Assembly: GCA_963799245.1 (NCBI GenBank)
Contig: CAWCWN010000003.1
Coordinates: 2,232,001-2,296,000 of the forward strand
Origin: CAWCWN01 sp963799245
GTDB lineage: Bacteria > Chloroflexota > Ktedonobacteria > Ktedonobacterales > Ktedonobacteraceae
DNA: 64,000 bases
Reading direction: 5' to 3'
Numbering within the stretch: the first letter of the stretch is position 1; each line of letters starts with the position of its first letter. Under the pieces are notes generated by a model. The model had not been told where the DNA came from. It saw only the letters and a program-made list of their open reading frames with translations, and did not search any database. A program made the position numbers and the translations under genes. This document shows positions 17,070-25,330 of the stretch, piece by piece.

Positions 17070-17438
17070 TCAACGCATGGAGCATTGCTGCGTTTTTGCT
17101 CTATCTACCTCCATGCAATAGCGCCCGGGGTTTGTGGGATCGAGCAGCACGTCGACGGCAGCGCCTGGCACGTACCGTTCATGCGGGGGGCGCGGATCGG
17201 GCTCACTCTCGAATGTATAGCTGGTGCCGGTCTGTGGCTCGCTCCATGCAGCCGTAATGATATAGGAGGTGAAAGCGAGGCCAGGCCTTTTTTCGATAGA
17301 GGTGACCGTTGCCTGCACGCGCTTGCCGCTGCGTTCGAGCCTGCCGTCGCTGCGTGCCTGCCGCAGCCAGCCGCTACAGCCTATGGCCAGCAGGCTGGCT
17401 ACTACAATGATGACAAAGGTATTTGCTGAGAAAAGCAT
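17070..17438 (-). CDS. Small membrane-anchored DUF3592-like protein
   Basis: 122 residues if started at the ATG at 17438, which has GGAGAG 8-9 nt upstream; the open frame extends further up to 17492 without a better start. One N-terminal membrane helix (about residues 5-24) is followed by a beta-rich outer or inner domain with RVQATVTSIEKR, AWSEPQTGTSYTFES and the end motif GAAVDVLLDPTNPGRYCM, which fits the DUF3592 pattern (V-x-V-x-Y-x-P-x-N-P). Function of that family is unknown. It lies alone between the nusA promoter region and the sugar transporter. Confidence 0.7.
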   Translation of the reverse strand: MLFSANTFVIIVVASLLAIGCSGWLRQARSDGRLERSGKRVQATVTSIEKRPGLAFTSYIITAAWSEPQTGTSYTFESEPDPRPPHERYVPGAAVDVLLDPTNPGRYCMEVDRAKTQQCSMR

Positions 17439-17568
17439 GCTGCACTCTCCGTATATGCAGGTAAAAAACGTGCTTGTGGCTATTGTACCCATCCTGAGCG
17501 GCTTGCGCCCGTGATCGTGAACGCGGCGCCGGCGCTTGAGAGCAGGGACAGCGCGCCGGCGCTGGGCG

Positions 17569-18468
17569 TTAGCCTTTGACCGCGCCAGCGGTCAGGCCGG
17601 AGACGATGCGCCGCTGCAGGAACAGCACCGCGATCACCAGGGGGATGGTCACGATGATGGCGGCCGCGGAGACCTCGCCATAGGCGATTGAGTACTCTCC
17701 GTTAAAGAGGGGAATAGCCACCGTCACTGTCTGCGCGTTCGAGTCCGTGGTCAGGGTCAGGCCGAAAATAAAGTCGTTCCAGACCGTGATGAAGGTGAGG
17801 ATCGCAGCGGTAAACACTCCCGGCGCGGTCAGGGGCAGGACGATGCGCCACAGGGCTCCCAGGCGCGTGGTGCCATCAACCAGCGCGGCCTCCTCCAGAT
17901 CAGGGGGTAGGTCACGGAAGAAGGAGTTCAAGAAGTAGACCGTGATGGGCAGAGCGATCACCAGGTAGGGGATGATCAGCGCGAGGTAGGTATTGTAGAT
18001 GTCGATGACGCCGGTAAAAAAGACATAGAGCGGCCCAATCAGGGCGATGACCGGGAACAACTGCACTGAGAGGATGATCGCCAGGACGGCGAATTTCCCC
18101 CTGAATTTCGTACGTGCAATGGCGTAGGCGCAGATTGAGCCGAAGATCAGCGCCAGCACGGTCGTCACTGTCGCGATGACAAAACTGTTCAACAAGTCTC
18201 TGGCAAAAGCCGGCTGGACGCTGGCAAGGGCGTCAGTGTAGTTGTGCAGCGTGAACGAATGCGGAGTGAAGGTCGGTGGCGACGCGTTGGCCTCGGCATC
18301 GCTTTTGAAGGACGTGATCAGGGTCCAGTAGAATGGCGCCAGGGCGACGAAGATCACGGCCGCCACCGCGATGTAGCGGCCGATCTTGCCCCACGGGATG
18401 GGTCGCCTTGGCTGTGTCTCACCCGTCTTTGCCCGTGCCGCGGAAACAGCTTGCTCTCGTACTGCCAT
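17569..18468 (-). CDS. Carbohydrate ABC transporter permease (MalG type)
   Basis: 299 residues with six predicted membrane helices and the cytoplasmic EAA loop (LEEAALVDGTTRLGALWRIVLPLTAPG) that contacts the ATPase. The protein belongs to the MalG/UgpE branch of sugar permeases. It is the third gene of a binding protein - MalF-type permease - MalG-type permease operon read right to left. It is intact, unlike its two partners. No ATPase gene is present; such systems often use a shared MsmK/MalK-type ATPase encoded elsewhere. The sugar cannot be read from the sequence. Confidence 0.93.
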   Translation of the reverse strand: MAVREQAVSAARAKTGETQPRRPIPWGKIGRYIAVAAVIFVALAPFYWTLITSFKSDAEANASPPTFTPHSFTLHNYTDALASVQPAFARDLLNSFVIATVTTVLALIFGSICAYAIARTKFRGKFAVLAIILSVQLFPVIALIGPLYVFFTGVIDIYNTYLALIIPYLVIALPITVYFLNSFFRDLPPDLEEAALVDGTTRLGALWRIVLPLTAPGVFTAAILTFITVWNDFIFGLTLTTDSNAQTVTVAIPLFNGEYSIAYGEVSAAAIIVTIPLVIAVLFLQRRIVSGLTAGAVKG

Positions 18469-18504
18469 GGTGTGCTTTCCTTTCTGTTGGCTAACCGCTG
18501 TGGA

Positions 18505-19437
18505 CTAGTCGCAATTCAGGCTTGTTGACGAGAATATGATGATGCTGACGATGGCACAGATGATGAAGAGGATGACGGCGGAGGCGACGCCAGGAGCGAA
18601 GTCCACGGTCGTCCCCTGGAACATGTTATTGTAGGCGTACGTCGACATCGTCTGCACCTGGCGACCGCCGCCGGTGAACACGTAGAACAGGTCAAATACG
18701 CGCAGGGCGTCCAGGGTACGGAACATCAGCGCGATCAAGAGCGCATTTTTGAGCAGTGGCAGGGTAATGGTCCAGAACTGCTGCCAGCGATTGGAGCCGT
18801 CCACACCTGCGGCCTCGTAGAGCTCGTGGGGGATGACCTGCAGGCCGGCCAGGATCAGCAGCGCCATAAAAGGCGTGGTTTTCCAGACATCGGTGATGGT
18901 GGCGGCAACGACGATGCCGAGTGGCGTTTGCAGCAGGCTCGATCCCGGCGCCAGGAGCTGCAGCGAATGCAGGAGGTAGGTAAGGACGCCGTTCTGGGCG
19001 TTGAACATCAGGAACCAGATAATGCCGGAGACAACCGTCGGGAAGGCGAAGGGAATCAGGATGGCTGTGCGTACCAGGCCGCGGCCGGGAAAGGTTTAAT
19101 TCATCAGCAAGGCGACGGCAAAACCGAGGAGGGTCTCCAGCGCCACGCTCGCGATGCTGTAGGCGAGCGTGATACCAAGTGAACTGATGAAGGCCGGGTC
19201 ACTAAGGACCTGGATGTAGTTGCGCAGGCCGACAAAATCCGTGCCACCGGCTACCATTGGATTATCCAGGAGGCTGAGACGGATCGAGTCGATGATCGGA
19301 TAGACGCCTATCGCGGCAATAATGATGATGGTGGGGGCCACCAGATAATAAGGAAACAGGCCGCTGCCCAGGTCCAGGCGCTCGCGCAGGCCTGTTTTGC
19401 TCGTGGGTACAGCAGCCGTTTGAGTCGTAGTCGCCAT
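18505..19437 (-). pseudogene. Carbohydrate ABC transporter permease (MalF type) interrupted by an in-frame TAA
   Basis: The frame from the ATG at 19437 to 18505 would encode about 310 residues of a MalF/UgpA-type permease with six helices and the EAA loop (LYEAAGVDGSNRWQQFWTITLP). It is broken by one TAA at 19098-19096, right after ALLMN; the reading continues in the same frame with TFPGRGLVRTAILIPF, the expected family sequence. So a single codon (for example AAA or CAA to TAA) is the only defect. Possibilities are a sequence error, a recent nonsense mutation, or read-through. A restart at 19008 would make a 167-residue fragment that lacks half of the helices. Confidence 0.88.
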
Positions 19438-19536
19438 GACGCTTTTCCCCTTTACCTAATTTGTGTTGCTTCAGTAATGCCAGGATACCAGAAATGCCAG
19501 GCCAGTGGCAAGTGACCCGCTTGACGCTTTTGCTTG

Positions 19537-19566
19537 ATGAGGCAGCCTGTAGCAAGGCTGCCTCAT
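19537..19566 (-). promoter_or_regulatory. Stem-loop between binding-protein and permease genes
   Basis: ATGAGGCAGCC (19537-19547) and GGCTGCCTCAT (19556-19566) form an 11-bp perfect stem with an 8-nt loop, 35 bp after the end of the binding-protein gene. No strong U tract follows. Such hairpins between a binding protein and its permeases commonly protect the upstream mRNA so that the binding protein is made in excess. Confidence 0.65.
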
Positions 19567-19600
19567 GGCTGCGCTGCACTGTGAAAAGTCTGCGCTGGGC

Positions 19601-20933
19601 TTACTTGTTCACCAGGGTTGTCAGTTGAGACGACAAATTGCTGAGCGCTGCGCTGGGGCTGACCGACTTGGTGAGCGCCTGGTGGATGTTTGCCTGGATG
19701 AGGTTCGAAAGGTCAGGGTAGACCGGCGACACCGGGCGCGGCAGGGCATTCAGCAGGATCGGGCTGAGTTTTGCGAAGAGCGGCTGGGCCTTCAACACAG
19801 CGGGATCGCTGTAGGTGCTCTTCAAGGCGGGAGTAAACGATCCCTTGATGGCCAGCGTCTGCTGCGCGGCATCACTGAGCAGGTACTGCATGAACTTCCA
19901 CGCCGCGGCGGTGTTCTTGGAATAGGCATTGATCGCCAGGTTCCAGCCGCCGGTGCAGGAATGCCCAACGGTGTTGCTGCCGCCGTAGAGCATGGCATGG
20001 ATATCGAACTTGCCGGCCACCTTCGAGCCGCTGGCGTTCATCAAAGCGACGGCGTACGGCCAGTTGCGCATGAAGATGGCCTGCCCGTTCTGGAAGGCCG
20101 AGAGCGCATTCGGCTCCTGGTACGTGGTGACGGCGGCGGGTGAGATGGTGCCGACCCAGCTGACCATCTCCGTGAGCGCCTGCACGCCCCGCGGGCTGTT
20201 GACGGTGACGCTCTTGGCATTGTTGGGGTCGAGTACCGTCCCGCCGTAGCCGCCCAGGACCTCAACGAAGTTGCACACCAGGCCCTCGTACTGCGCTCCC
20301 TGCCAGACGTAGCCGTTCGTGGCCTTGGATGCGTTGCTCTTGGCCAGCGACGTCATATCGGTCCAGGTGGTCGGGGGCGTTTTGATGATATCAGTGCGGT
20401 AGTAGATGATACCGAGGTCCGTGCGCAGCGGCGCGGCCACGATCTTGCCCTGGTAGGTGCAGGACTGAAATCGGCCCCTGCAGGTAGTTGGCGCGGTCGC
20501 TGGCGGGCCACATGCTGCTGAGATCCACCGTCCAGCCATTGGAGGCGAATTCGGCGGGGTAGACGACGTCTATAGACATGATATCGATGCTGCTGCTGCG
20601 GGCGCGCAGCGTATTGTCGTAGATGGTGAGCATGTCGCCGGTGTTGGACGGGCCGTTGCGCCAGATGACGTGGGCGTTGTCCTTGTTGGTCGAGTTGTAG
20701 GTATTGGTGATTGCCTGGTAGGTGCCCGAGGTATCGTTCTCACTCTGCCAGACAACGGTCGTGGGGCCACTGCTGGTGCTGCCACCGCCGCCGCACGCAT
20801 CGAGGAGCGCGCCAGCCGCGGTAGTCGAGAGGCCAAGGGCGATGGCGCGCTCGAGGAATGTGCGACGCTTCATGCGTCCGGAGCGCATTTTAACGATAAT
20901 TTCATCAAGGTCATCACGCTGCTCAGGAACCAT
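19601..20933 (-). pseudogene. Sugar ABC transporter substrate-binding lipoprotein with a +1 frameshift
   Basis: The first part (from ATG 20933) reads a substrate-binding protein with KRRTFLERAIALGLS, a Tat-like twin-arginine leader, and a lipobox ALLDAC followed by GGGG. After YLQGP the frame is lost; the rest of the family protein (CTYQGKIVAAPLRTDLGIIYYR onward, 300 residues, split here) continues in another frame. The total of 1333 nt is 444 codons plus one base, so one extra base near 20465-20480 (TTT or GGGG run) explains it. Corrected, it would be a normal ~443-residue solute-binding protein. Shine-Dalgarno AAAGGAGG precedes the ATG. It may be a sequence error or a recent mutation. Confidence 0.88.
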
Positions 20934-20976
20934 GTCTAATCCTCCTTTGGATCAATAAAGATAGAACACAACTGGC

Positions 20977-20990
20977 AAGAACACGTTCTT
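20977..20990. promoter_or_regulatory. Palindromic operator candidate upstream of the sugar transporter
   Basis: AAGAAC-AC-GTTCTT has two perfect 6-bp arms, centred 51 bp upstream of the binding-protein ATG. Its size and place fit a repressor operator (for example LacI or GntR type), but no regulator gene is adjacent. Confidence 0.4.
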
Positions 20991-21341
20991 CCTATGAACC
21001 GTCCGCCAACTGATGGTTGCGCCTGCTGAGCCTCTATGCCGTGCGCAATTGACGTGCAAAACCTGTAGTAAGCAGCAAAGAGGGAGCGGCGTTGCGGTTG
21101 ATTACGCCTTGTGAATGAGATGATGTCATGGATGACACGTTGAAGAGCTCAGGTTAGTATACAGTGCCTGCCTCCTTTCTTGAGAAAAGCGGGTTACAAT
21201 AAGCCCGTTCTGGGGAATGATTACTGTTCCTACATGATATATACGGAGTCGCTGGCCCTGGTCTCTCAAACTTATACTAACCTCTTATCCGAGCACTGGC
21301 ATGTTCATTATTGTTGGGAGTAGATCTGCGCCTTCTGGCGA
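20991..21341. other. 351-bp gap without a gene
   Basis: Upstream region of the sugar transporter operon and 3' flank of the PH-domain-like gene. I see no convincing gene and no strong promoter hexamers. A short imperfect inverted repeat (GCGGG ... CCCGT near 21190-21210) could end transcription of the PH gene. Confidence 0.4.
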
Positions 21342-22010
21342 CTAGCGCTGCCGTCCACTCTTGATGAAGATGGCTGTGAGCACCGCCACCAGGCCCGCGA
21401 TAAAGAGGGGAAGACCTGCCTGCAAGCTTTGCGTGGCTGTCCACAGGACAAAGCCCAGAACTTCCAGCAAGAGCCCCCCGGCTAAAAGGAGCGTTATTGC
21501 CAGGGGAGAACTTGCGAAGCTTGAACAAATCTCCTGCCGCCCGTAGATGGCGGTGGGCGCTGCGCCCGTCTCCTGCTGCGCCTCTTCATCCGTAAAGCTG
21601 ACCGGGGTCCCCACCACGTAGTGCTCGCTTGCCGAGCGTAGTGCGGCGTACAGTTCTTCAATATAGCGGCGAGTAGCGCGGATGTAGAGCTTGCGTGATC
21701 CCTCCCGTACTAAAAGCTCGCGAACAAGTGGCTCGAAAGCCTTGTGGCGCAGTGTCACGGCGGTTATCGACGCGAGCTGCACCTCTGCGAGAAAGCCCCG
21801 CTTGCGTGGGAAGGTTACACAGTAGTAGCCTATGAGGCGCTGGTTTGTGACAATAACCTCGCACGGCGTGCTGTGATCTGCTTTACCATTGTCCCAGATG
21901 GCCGGAATAGCCAGCAGGGGCTCCTCGGAGATCTGCAGCACTTCTCCCAGCCCTTTGACCCGCCGCAGTATCTTCTGGGCTGCGCGGCTGCGCGTTGACA
22001 TTGTTGACAT
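21342..22010 (-). CDS. Membrane protein with a bacterial PH-like domain
   Basis: 222 residues from the ATG at 22010 (AAGGAA upstream); a longer frame to 22136 has no Shine-Dalgarno and crosses the promoter. About residues 10-135 look like a bacterial pleckstrin-homology fold: alternating strands with EVIVTNQRLIGYYCV and KLYIRATRRYIEELYAAL at the end. Two closely spaced membrane helices follow (about 165-187 and 192-212) with a short basic C-terminus. Such proteins often sense or bind membrane components; the exact role is not known. Confidence 0.7.
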   Translation of the reverse strand: MSTMSTRSRAAQKILRRVKGLGEVLQISEEPLLAIPAIWDNGKADHSTPCEVIVTNQRLIGYYCVTFPRKRGFLAEVQLASITAVTLRHKAFEPLVRELLVREGSRKLYIRATRRYIEELYAALRSASEHYVVGTPVSFTDEEAQQETGAAPTAIYGRQEICSSFASSPLAITLLLAGGLLLEVLGFVLWTATQSLQAGLPLFIAGLVAVLTAIFIKSGRQR

Positions 22011-22076
22011 TGTATATTTCCTTGCATTCAGATGACTGCTGCTGCGCGTGCCTGGTCTTGCAGTGGACCTGCAAAA

Positions 22077-22085
22077 ATTATAGCA
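22077..22085 (-). promoter_or_regulatory. Extended -10 promoter candidate for the PH-like gene
   Basis: TGCTATAAT on the minus strand (22085-22077), with no good -35. The start near 22070 gives a leader of about 60 nt. Confidence 0.5.
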
Positions 22086-22129
22086 TATGCGGCCAGAAGG
22101 GTTGGACGAGGCGGCGCGCGGCCTGCGCC

Positions 22130-22158
22130 TTGGCAAGTGGCCTGTGATATGCTATGCT
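22130..22158 (+). promoter_or_regulatory. Candidate promoter for the DUF202 gene
   Basis: TTGGCA (22130-22135), 17-bp spacer, TATGCT (22153-22158). The start near 22166 gives a leader of about 70 nt to the ATG at 22239. Confidence 0.55.
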
Positions 22159-22238
22159 GGTTTAGGCAAGTGGGACGCTCTGTTTCAGCTTGCTTGTAAT
22201 TACTTTGGGCCGGCGGATGTATTTGCGGAGATAGGCAC

Positions 22239-22688
22239 ATGGCACAGCAGGAAGAGACGCTCGGCGAGCAGCCAGGTGATGGCAAAACGCCGCAGGAGCA
22301 GAAAGCGCCTGTAAAAGGCTATCTTATCAGCAAGAAGGTCACGCATCATCTTGCCAACGAACGCACATTTCTTGCCTGGATACGTACTGGCCTGGCTGTT
22401 ATAGGCTTTGGCTTTGTCGTTGAGCGCTTCGGTCTGCTCATTCATGACATCACCGTAAGAATTAACGGCCACTCCCTCCACACGGGTTTTTACTCGACGA
22501 TCATAGGTATCACCCTCACGCTGCTGGGCACGGCTGTGCTGGTTGTGGCGCTGCTCAACTTCTTACAGACGCGCAATGCCATCGATAAAGAGCGCTTTCA
22601 CCCTTCCCGTGTTTATGCGATCGCGCTGACGTGTATTACCTGCCTGATTGGACTTATCCTCGCGCTCTACCTGTATCTCGCGCTATGA
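22239..22688 (+). CDS. YidH/DUF202 family inner-membrane protein
   Basis: 149 residues. A charged N-terminus (1-30) precedes the DUF202 signature HHLANERTFLAWIRTGLAVI, which begins the first of three membrane helices (about 46-68, 84-108, 122-146). The E. coli relatives YidH/YidG are small membrane proteins of unknown function. The ATG at 22239 has GGAG upstream. It converges with the DUF2630 gene, separated by a 34-bp perfect palindrome. Confidence 0.9.
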   Translation: MAQQEETLGEQPGDGKTPQEQKAPVKGYLISKKVTHHLANERTFLAWIRTGLAVIGFGFVVERFGLLIHDITVRINGHSLHTGFYSTIIGITLTLLGTAVLVVALLNFLQTRNAIDKERFHPSRVYAIALTCITCLIGLILALYLYLAL

Positions 22689-22711
22689 AGCACGCTGGCG
22701 GCTCAGCGGTT

Positions 22712-22745
22712 CCTGCGGTGGTCCGGCGCGCCGGACCACCGCAGG
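22712..22745. terminator. 34-bp perfect palindrome between convergent genes
   Basis: CCTGCGGTGGTCCGGCG (22712-22728) is followed at once by its exact reverse complement (22729-22745). It fills the space between the stop codons of two convergent genes (22688 and 22749). It has no U tract on either side, so it is a bidirectional hairpin terminator or 3'-end stabiliser of a non-classical kind. Confidence 0.75.
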
Positions 22746-22748
22746 GGC

Positions 22749-22991
22749 CTATTGCTGGTAGTGCTCGACCATGTCTGGATCACGCAAACTCGCTTCGTCG
22801 GGGTTGAGGCCAAACTCGCGCCGGGCGCGGCGCTGGCGCAAGAGATCCCAGTACTGGTCTAATCTAACCTCGAGCTCGTGCAGGCGAGCGCGCTCTTTCT
22901 CGTTGAGTCCGCCATTGCTGGCCTGTTGCATAAGGGCGTGTTCCTCGTTGACCAGTTTTTCGATGGTGCCTTGTAGTTCGCTTTCGTTCAT
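22749..22991 (-). CDS. DUF2630 family small protein
   Basis: 80 residues, all helical and charged: the IEKLVNEEHALM start, the ERARLHELEVRLDQYWDLLRQ middle (split coiled coil) and the RRARREFGLNPDEASLR end are the DUF2630 pattern, mostly seen in actinobacteria and Chloroflexota. Function is unknown. Its stop is 4 bp from the palindrome, and it is followed 33 bp upstream by the cytidylate-kinase-like gene in the same direction, so one transcript is likely. Confidence 0.9.
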   Translation of the reverse strand: MNESELQGTIEKLVNEEHALMQQASNGGLNEKERARLHELEVRLDQYWDLLRQRRARREFGLNPDEASLRDPDMVEHYQQ

Positions 22992-23024
22992 GTTTTTCCT
23001 ACTTTCTTAATGTGTGTCGCCCTG

Positions 23025-23783
23025 TTAGCTGACCGTCTCGCTCTTGCTGGCCGGCGGGAGGAAGTCACCTGGTTGGTGGGGGTAACGTGGCATGCCTGTG
23101 GCAGGCCCAAGCTCACCGCTGGGCGTTGTGAGTCGCATCGCCTTGTGTTCCAGGGCCGCGCTTAGCAGTTCGACGGCATTATCCAGATCGAGAACAGTTG
23201 TATTGATCACCATATCATACAGGTGGGCGTCATCCGGACGCTGGTTATGTTCTGCCTGTAGATAACGGATACGATCCCGATCTTTGGCCTGTATGCGCGC
23301 GCGGGCCGCATTCCGATCCAACCCCTCGCGTCGCATAACGTAGACGATGCGCAGCTCAAGTGGGGCCACAATGCGGGCGTGCAGGACATCGCGATGCTGG
23401 GCCAGCAGGATCTGGGCCCCGCGTCCAACGATCACGACGTGGCCTGTGATAAACGCCGCCTCGATAACGCGACGGCGTGCTTCTCGATAGGAGTTCGTCT
23501 CGGTGGTGAGTGGAACGGGTGCGATCGCGGGCATCATCGGCTCGATTGCTCCCATGCTGTTCAGAAAGCGCGAGGCGAGGCTTTCAACCTGTTCATCATA
23601 CGCTGCGGCATCTTCTTCGGTGACTCCCAGTTCCTGGGCTACACGTACAACGACTTCGTGGTCCACGAGCTGCCATCCCAGGCGCGTTGCAAGTCGAGTT
23701 GCAATCTCACCCCCGCCGCTGCCATACTCGCGTGAGATGGTGACGGCACGCATGCGGGAGATGAAACTGGCTGCTTTTTCCAT
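23025..23783 (-). CDS. Cytidylate kinase-like family protein
   Basis: 252 residues. The N-terminal part has the cytidylate-kinase-like P-loop region VTISREYGSGGGEIATRLA followed by WQLVDHEVV, and the C-terminal lid/core has RVVAPLELR-like IVAPLELRIVYVMRREG and DRDRIRYLQ, then an extra Pro-rich tail after about residue 225. This family (AAA_26) resembles Cmk, but is separate from the essential Cmk, and the P-loop lacks the classical GKS, so nucleotide-kinase activity is uncertain. The ATG at 23783 has AGGAGG about 10 nt upstream; MRAVTIS at residue 12 is another possible start. Confidence 0.88.
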   Translation of the reverse strand: MEKAASFISRMRAVTISREYGSGGGEIATRLATRLGWQLVDHEVVVRVAQELGVTEEDAAAYDEQVESLASRFLNSMGAIEPMMPAIAPVPLTTETNSYREARRRVIEAAFITGHVVIVGRGAQILLAQHRDVLHARIVAPLELRIVYVMRREGLDRNAARARIQAKDRDRIRYLQAEHNQRPDDAHLYDMVINTTVLDLDNAVELLSAALEHKAMRLTTPSGELGPATGMPRYPHQPGDFLPPASKSETVS

Positions 23784-23923
23784 ACTCTCTCTGGCCCTCC
23801 TGCTCGAATTCGTTCACTCTAATGATACGTTACGTCCAAGCGGCGCTGATACTGATATTCCTATCATACACCGTGCGCGAGGGAAAAGCCCAGGGTGCAG
23901 GCCCGCTCAACAGCGTTAAGCGA

Positions 23924-25126
23924 TTACAGGGCGCAGGAAAGATCGGGCTCGGACATCTCTTCCAGGAGCAGCTCCGGCTCGTCCTCACCGCCATCGTCGG
24001 GGCGATCCAGGGCCGCCAGGATGATGCCTTCGACATCGGCCAGGCTGTTGATGCGTACAAGCTCGTTGCGTACGCGCTTGGCGCCGCGGAAGTGGCCCAG
24101 ATACCAGCCCATATGTTTGCGCAGCTCGACGAAGTGACTTTCGCCTTTGAGCCTGGCATGCACGCGCGCATGTTCCAGGGCCATGAGCAGGCGCTCCTCG
24201 CGCATAGGGGCAGGAACCGGCAGGTCCTCCTCAGTCGGGTTGATGCCCGCATCGAGCAGTTGCTTGAGTTTCTCGCGCTCGCGGAAGATCCAGGGATTGC
24301 CAAAGGTGGCCCGGCCAATCAGGACGCCGTTGACGCTGCTTGTACGGATACGCTGGGCAGCCTGGTATAAATTGGCGATATCGCCATTACCAAAGATGAG
24401 TGTAGGGGTCTGGCGCACAATGGCGGCGGCGGCGGCAATTGCCTCCCAGTTGGCCTCGCCTTTATAGTGCTGGGCGAGGGTGCGCCCATGAATGGAGATG
24501 ACGTGCGGCTCAAGCTCGAGCAGATCCTGAACCCAATCTGTGATAACGATGGAGTCATAGCCAAGGCGCGTTTTGACCGAGACGGGCAGGAGGTGGCGCT
24601 CAACTTGAGGCGTATCACCCCAGACCTGGATACGCTCAGCGTTCATCTGGCGAATACGTGCGATACGTCCGCTATCCATTGCGAGGTCCTCAAGCGTCTG
24701 GCCGTTGAACCAGTCGCGCACTCCCTGCTGGGTAGCTTGGATGATGGCCCTGGCGGTCTCGGGCATGCGAATGAGGGCCGCGCCTCCGCCTTTGTTGGCA
24801 ACAGTTTTGGCAGGACAGCCCATGTTGATATCGACGCCGTCAAAACCCAGCTCGCAGACAACATGCGCGGCCCTGTAGAAGTATTCGGGCCGGCAGCCGA
24901 AGATCTGCGCCACTACTGGGCGCTCAGCAGGCGTATAGAGAAAATCGCGAAAGATGCGGTCACCTCCGCGCCAGAGGCCCTCGACATTGGTAAATTCGGT
25001 CAGGACCACGTCGGGGCGGCCATACAGGCCATGCATGGTGCGGTTGGGAGCGTCGGTGACGCCGTCCATCGGTGCGAGCGCGATAATTGGTTGTTCAAGT
25101 TTGTCCCAGAAAGATGGATATCTCAT
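23924..25126 (-). CDS. dus: tRNA-dihydrouridine synthase
   Basis: Dus reduces uridines in tRNA D-loops with FMN and NADPH. The 400 residues show the flavin-barrel start IALAPMDGVTDAPNRTM, the catalytic Cys in DINMGCPAKTVANKGGG, the conserved Lys in SVKTRLGYD, the His in SIHGRTLAQHYKG, and IFGNGDI then IGRATFGNPW. The C-terminal helical domain is as in other Dus enzymes, with an acidic tail (EDEPELLLEEMSEP). The open frame runs on to 26314, but that part is antisense to the efflux-pump gene. The only start within the gene region is the ATG at 25126; it lies only about 10 nt after a TATAAT box, so the mRNA is likely leaderless. Confidence 0.96.
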   Translation of the reverse strand: MRYPSFWDKLEQPIIALAPMDGVTDAPNRTMHGLYGRPDVVLTEFTNVEGLWRGGDRIFRDFLYTPAERPVVAQIFGCRPEYFYRAAHVVCELGFDGVDINMGCPAKTVANKGGGAALIRMPETARAIIQATQQGVRDWFNGQTLEDLAMDSGRIARIRQMNAERIQVWGDTPQVERHLLPVSVKTRLGYDSIVITDWVQDLLELEPHVISIHGRTLAQHYKGEANWEAIAAAAAIVRQTPTLIFGNGDIANLYQAAQRIRTSSVNGVLIGRATFGNPWIFREREKLKQLLDAGINPTEEDLPVPAPMREERLLMALEHARVHARLKGESHFVELRKHMGWYLGHFRGAKRVRNELVRINSLADVEGIILAALDRPDDGGEDEPELLLEEMSEPDLSCAL

Positions 25127-25135
25127 AGCGTAGAC

Positions 25136-25144
25136 ATTATAGCA
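25136..25144 (-). promoter_or_regulatory. Extended -10 promoter of dus giving a leaderless mRNA
   Basis: TGCTATAAT on the minus strand (25144-25136). A normal 6-7 nt distance puts the start at about 25129-25130, three or four bases before the ATG at 25126. There is no Shine-Dalgarno before this ATG. Confidence 0.5.
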
Positions 25145-25330
25145 TATCAGTGTATGCGCGGAGGGAGGGCAGGAAGCCTGTACTTTTGGCCAGTTCTTCA
25201 TACCTGACCTCTCGCTCAATGGCAAAAACCTTTCCTTGTAGTAGTGTAACGTCATATACTTGTCATGGGTCGTAGCGGGGGGGATGAGGTGGTCTCTCAA
25301 AAGTGAAGGACCCTTTGAAGGAATTTCTCT

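Noticed and set aside
19096..19098. TAA in the MalF-type permease as a selenocysteine- or pyrrolysine-like recoding signal
   Set aside because: TAA is not used for either residue in bacteria, and no special RNA structure was seen after it; simple mutation or error is more likely.
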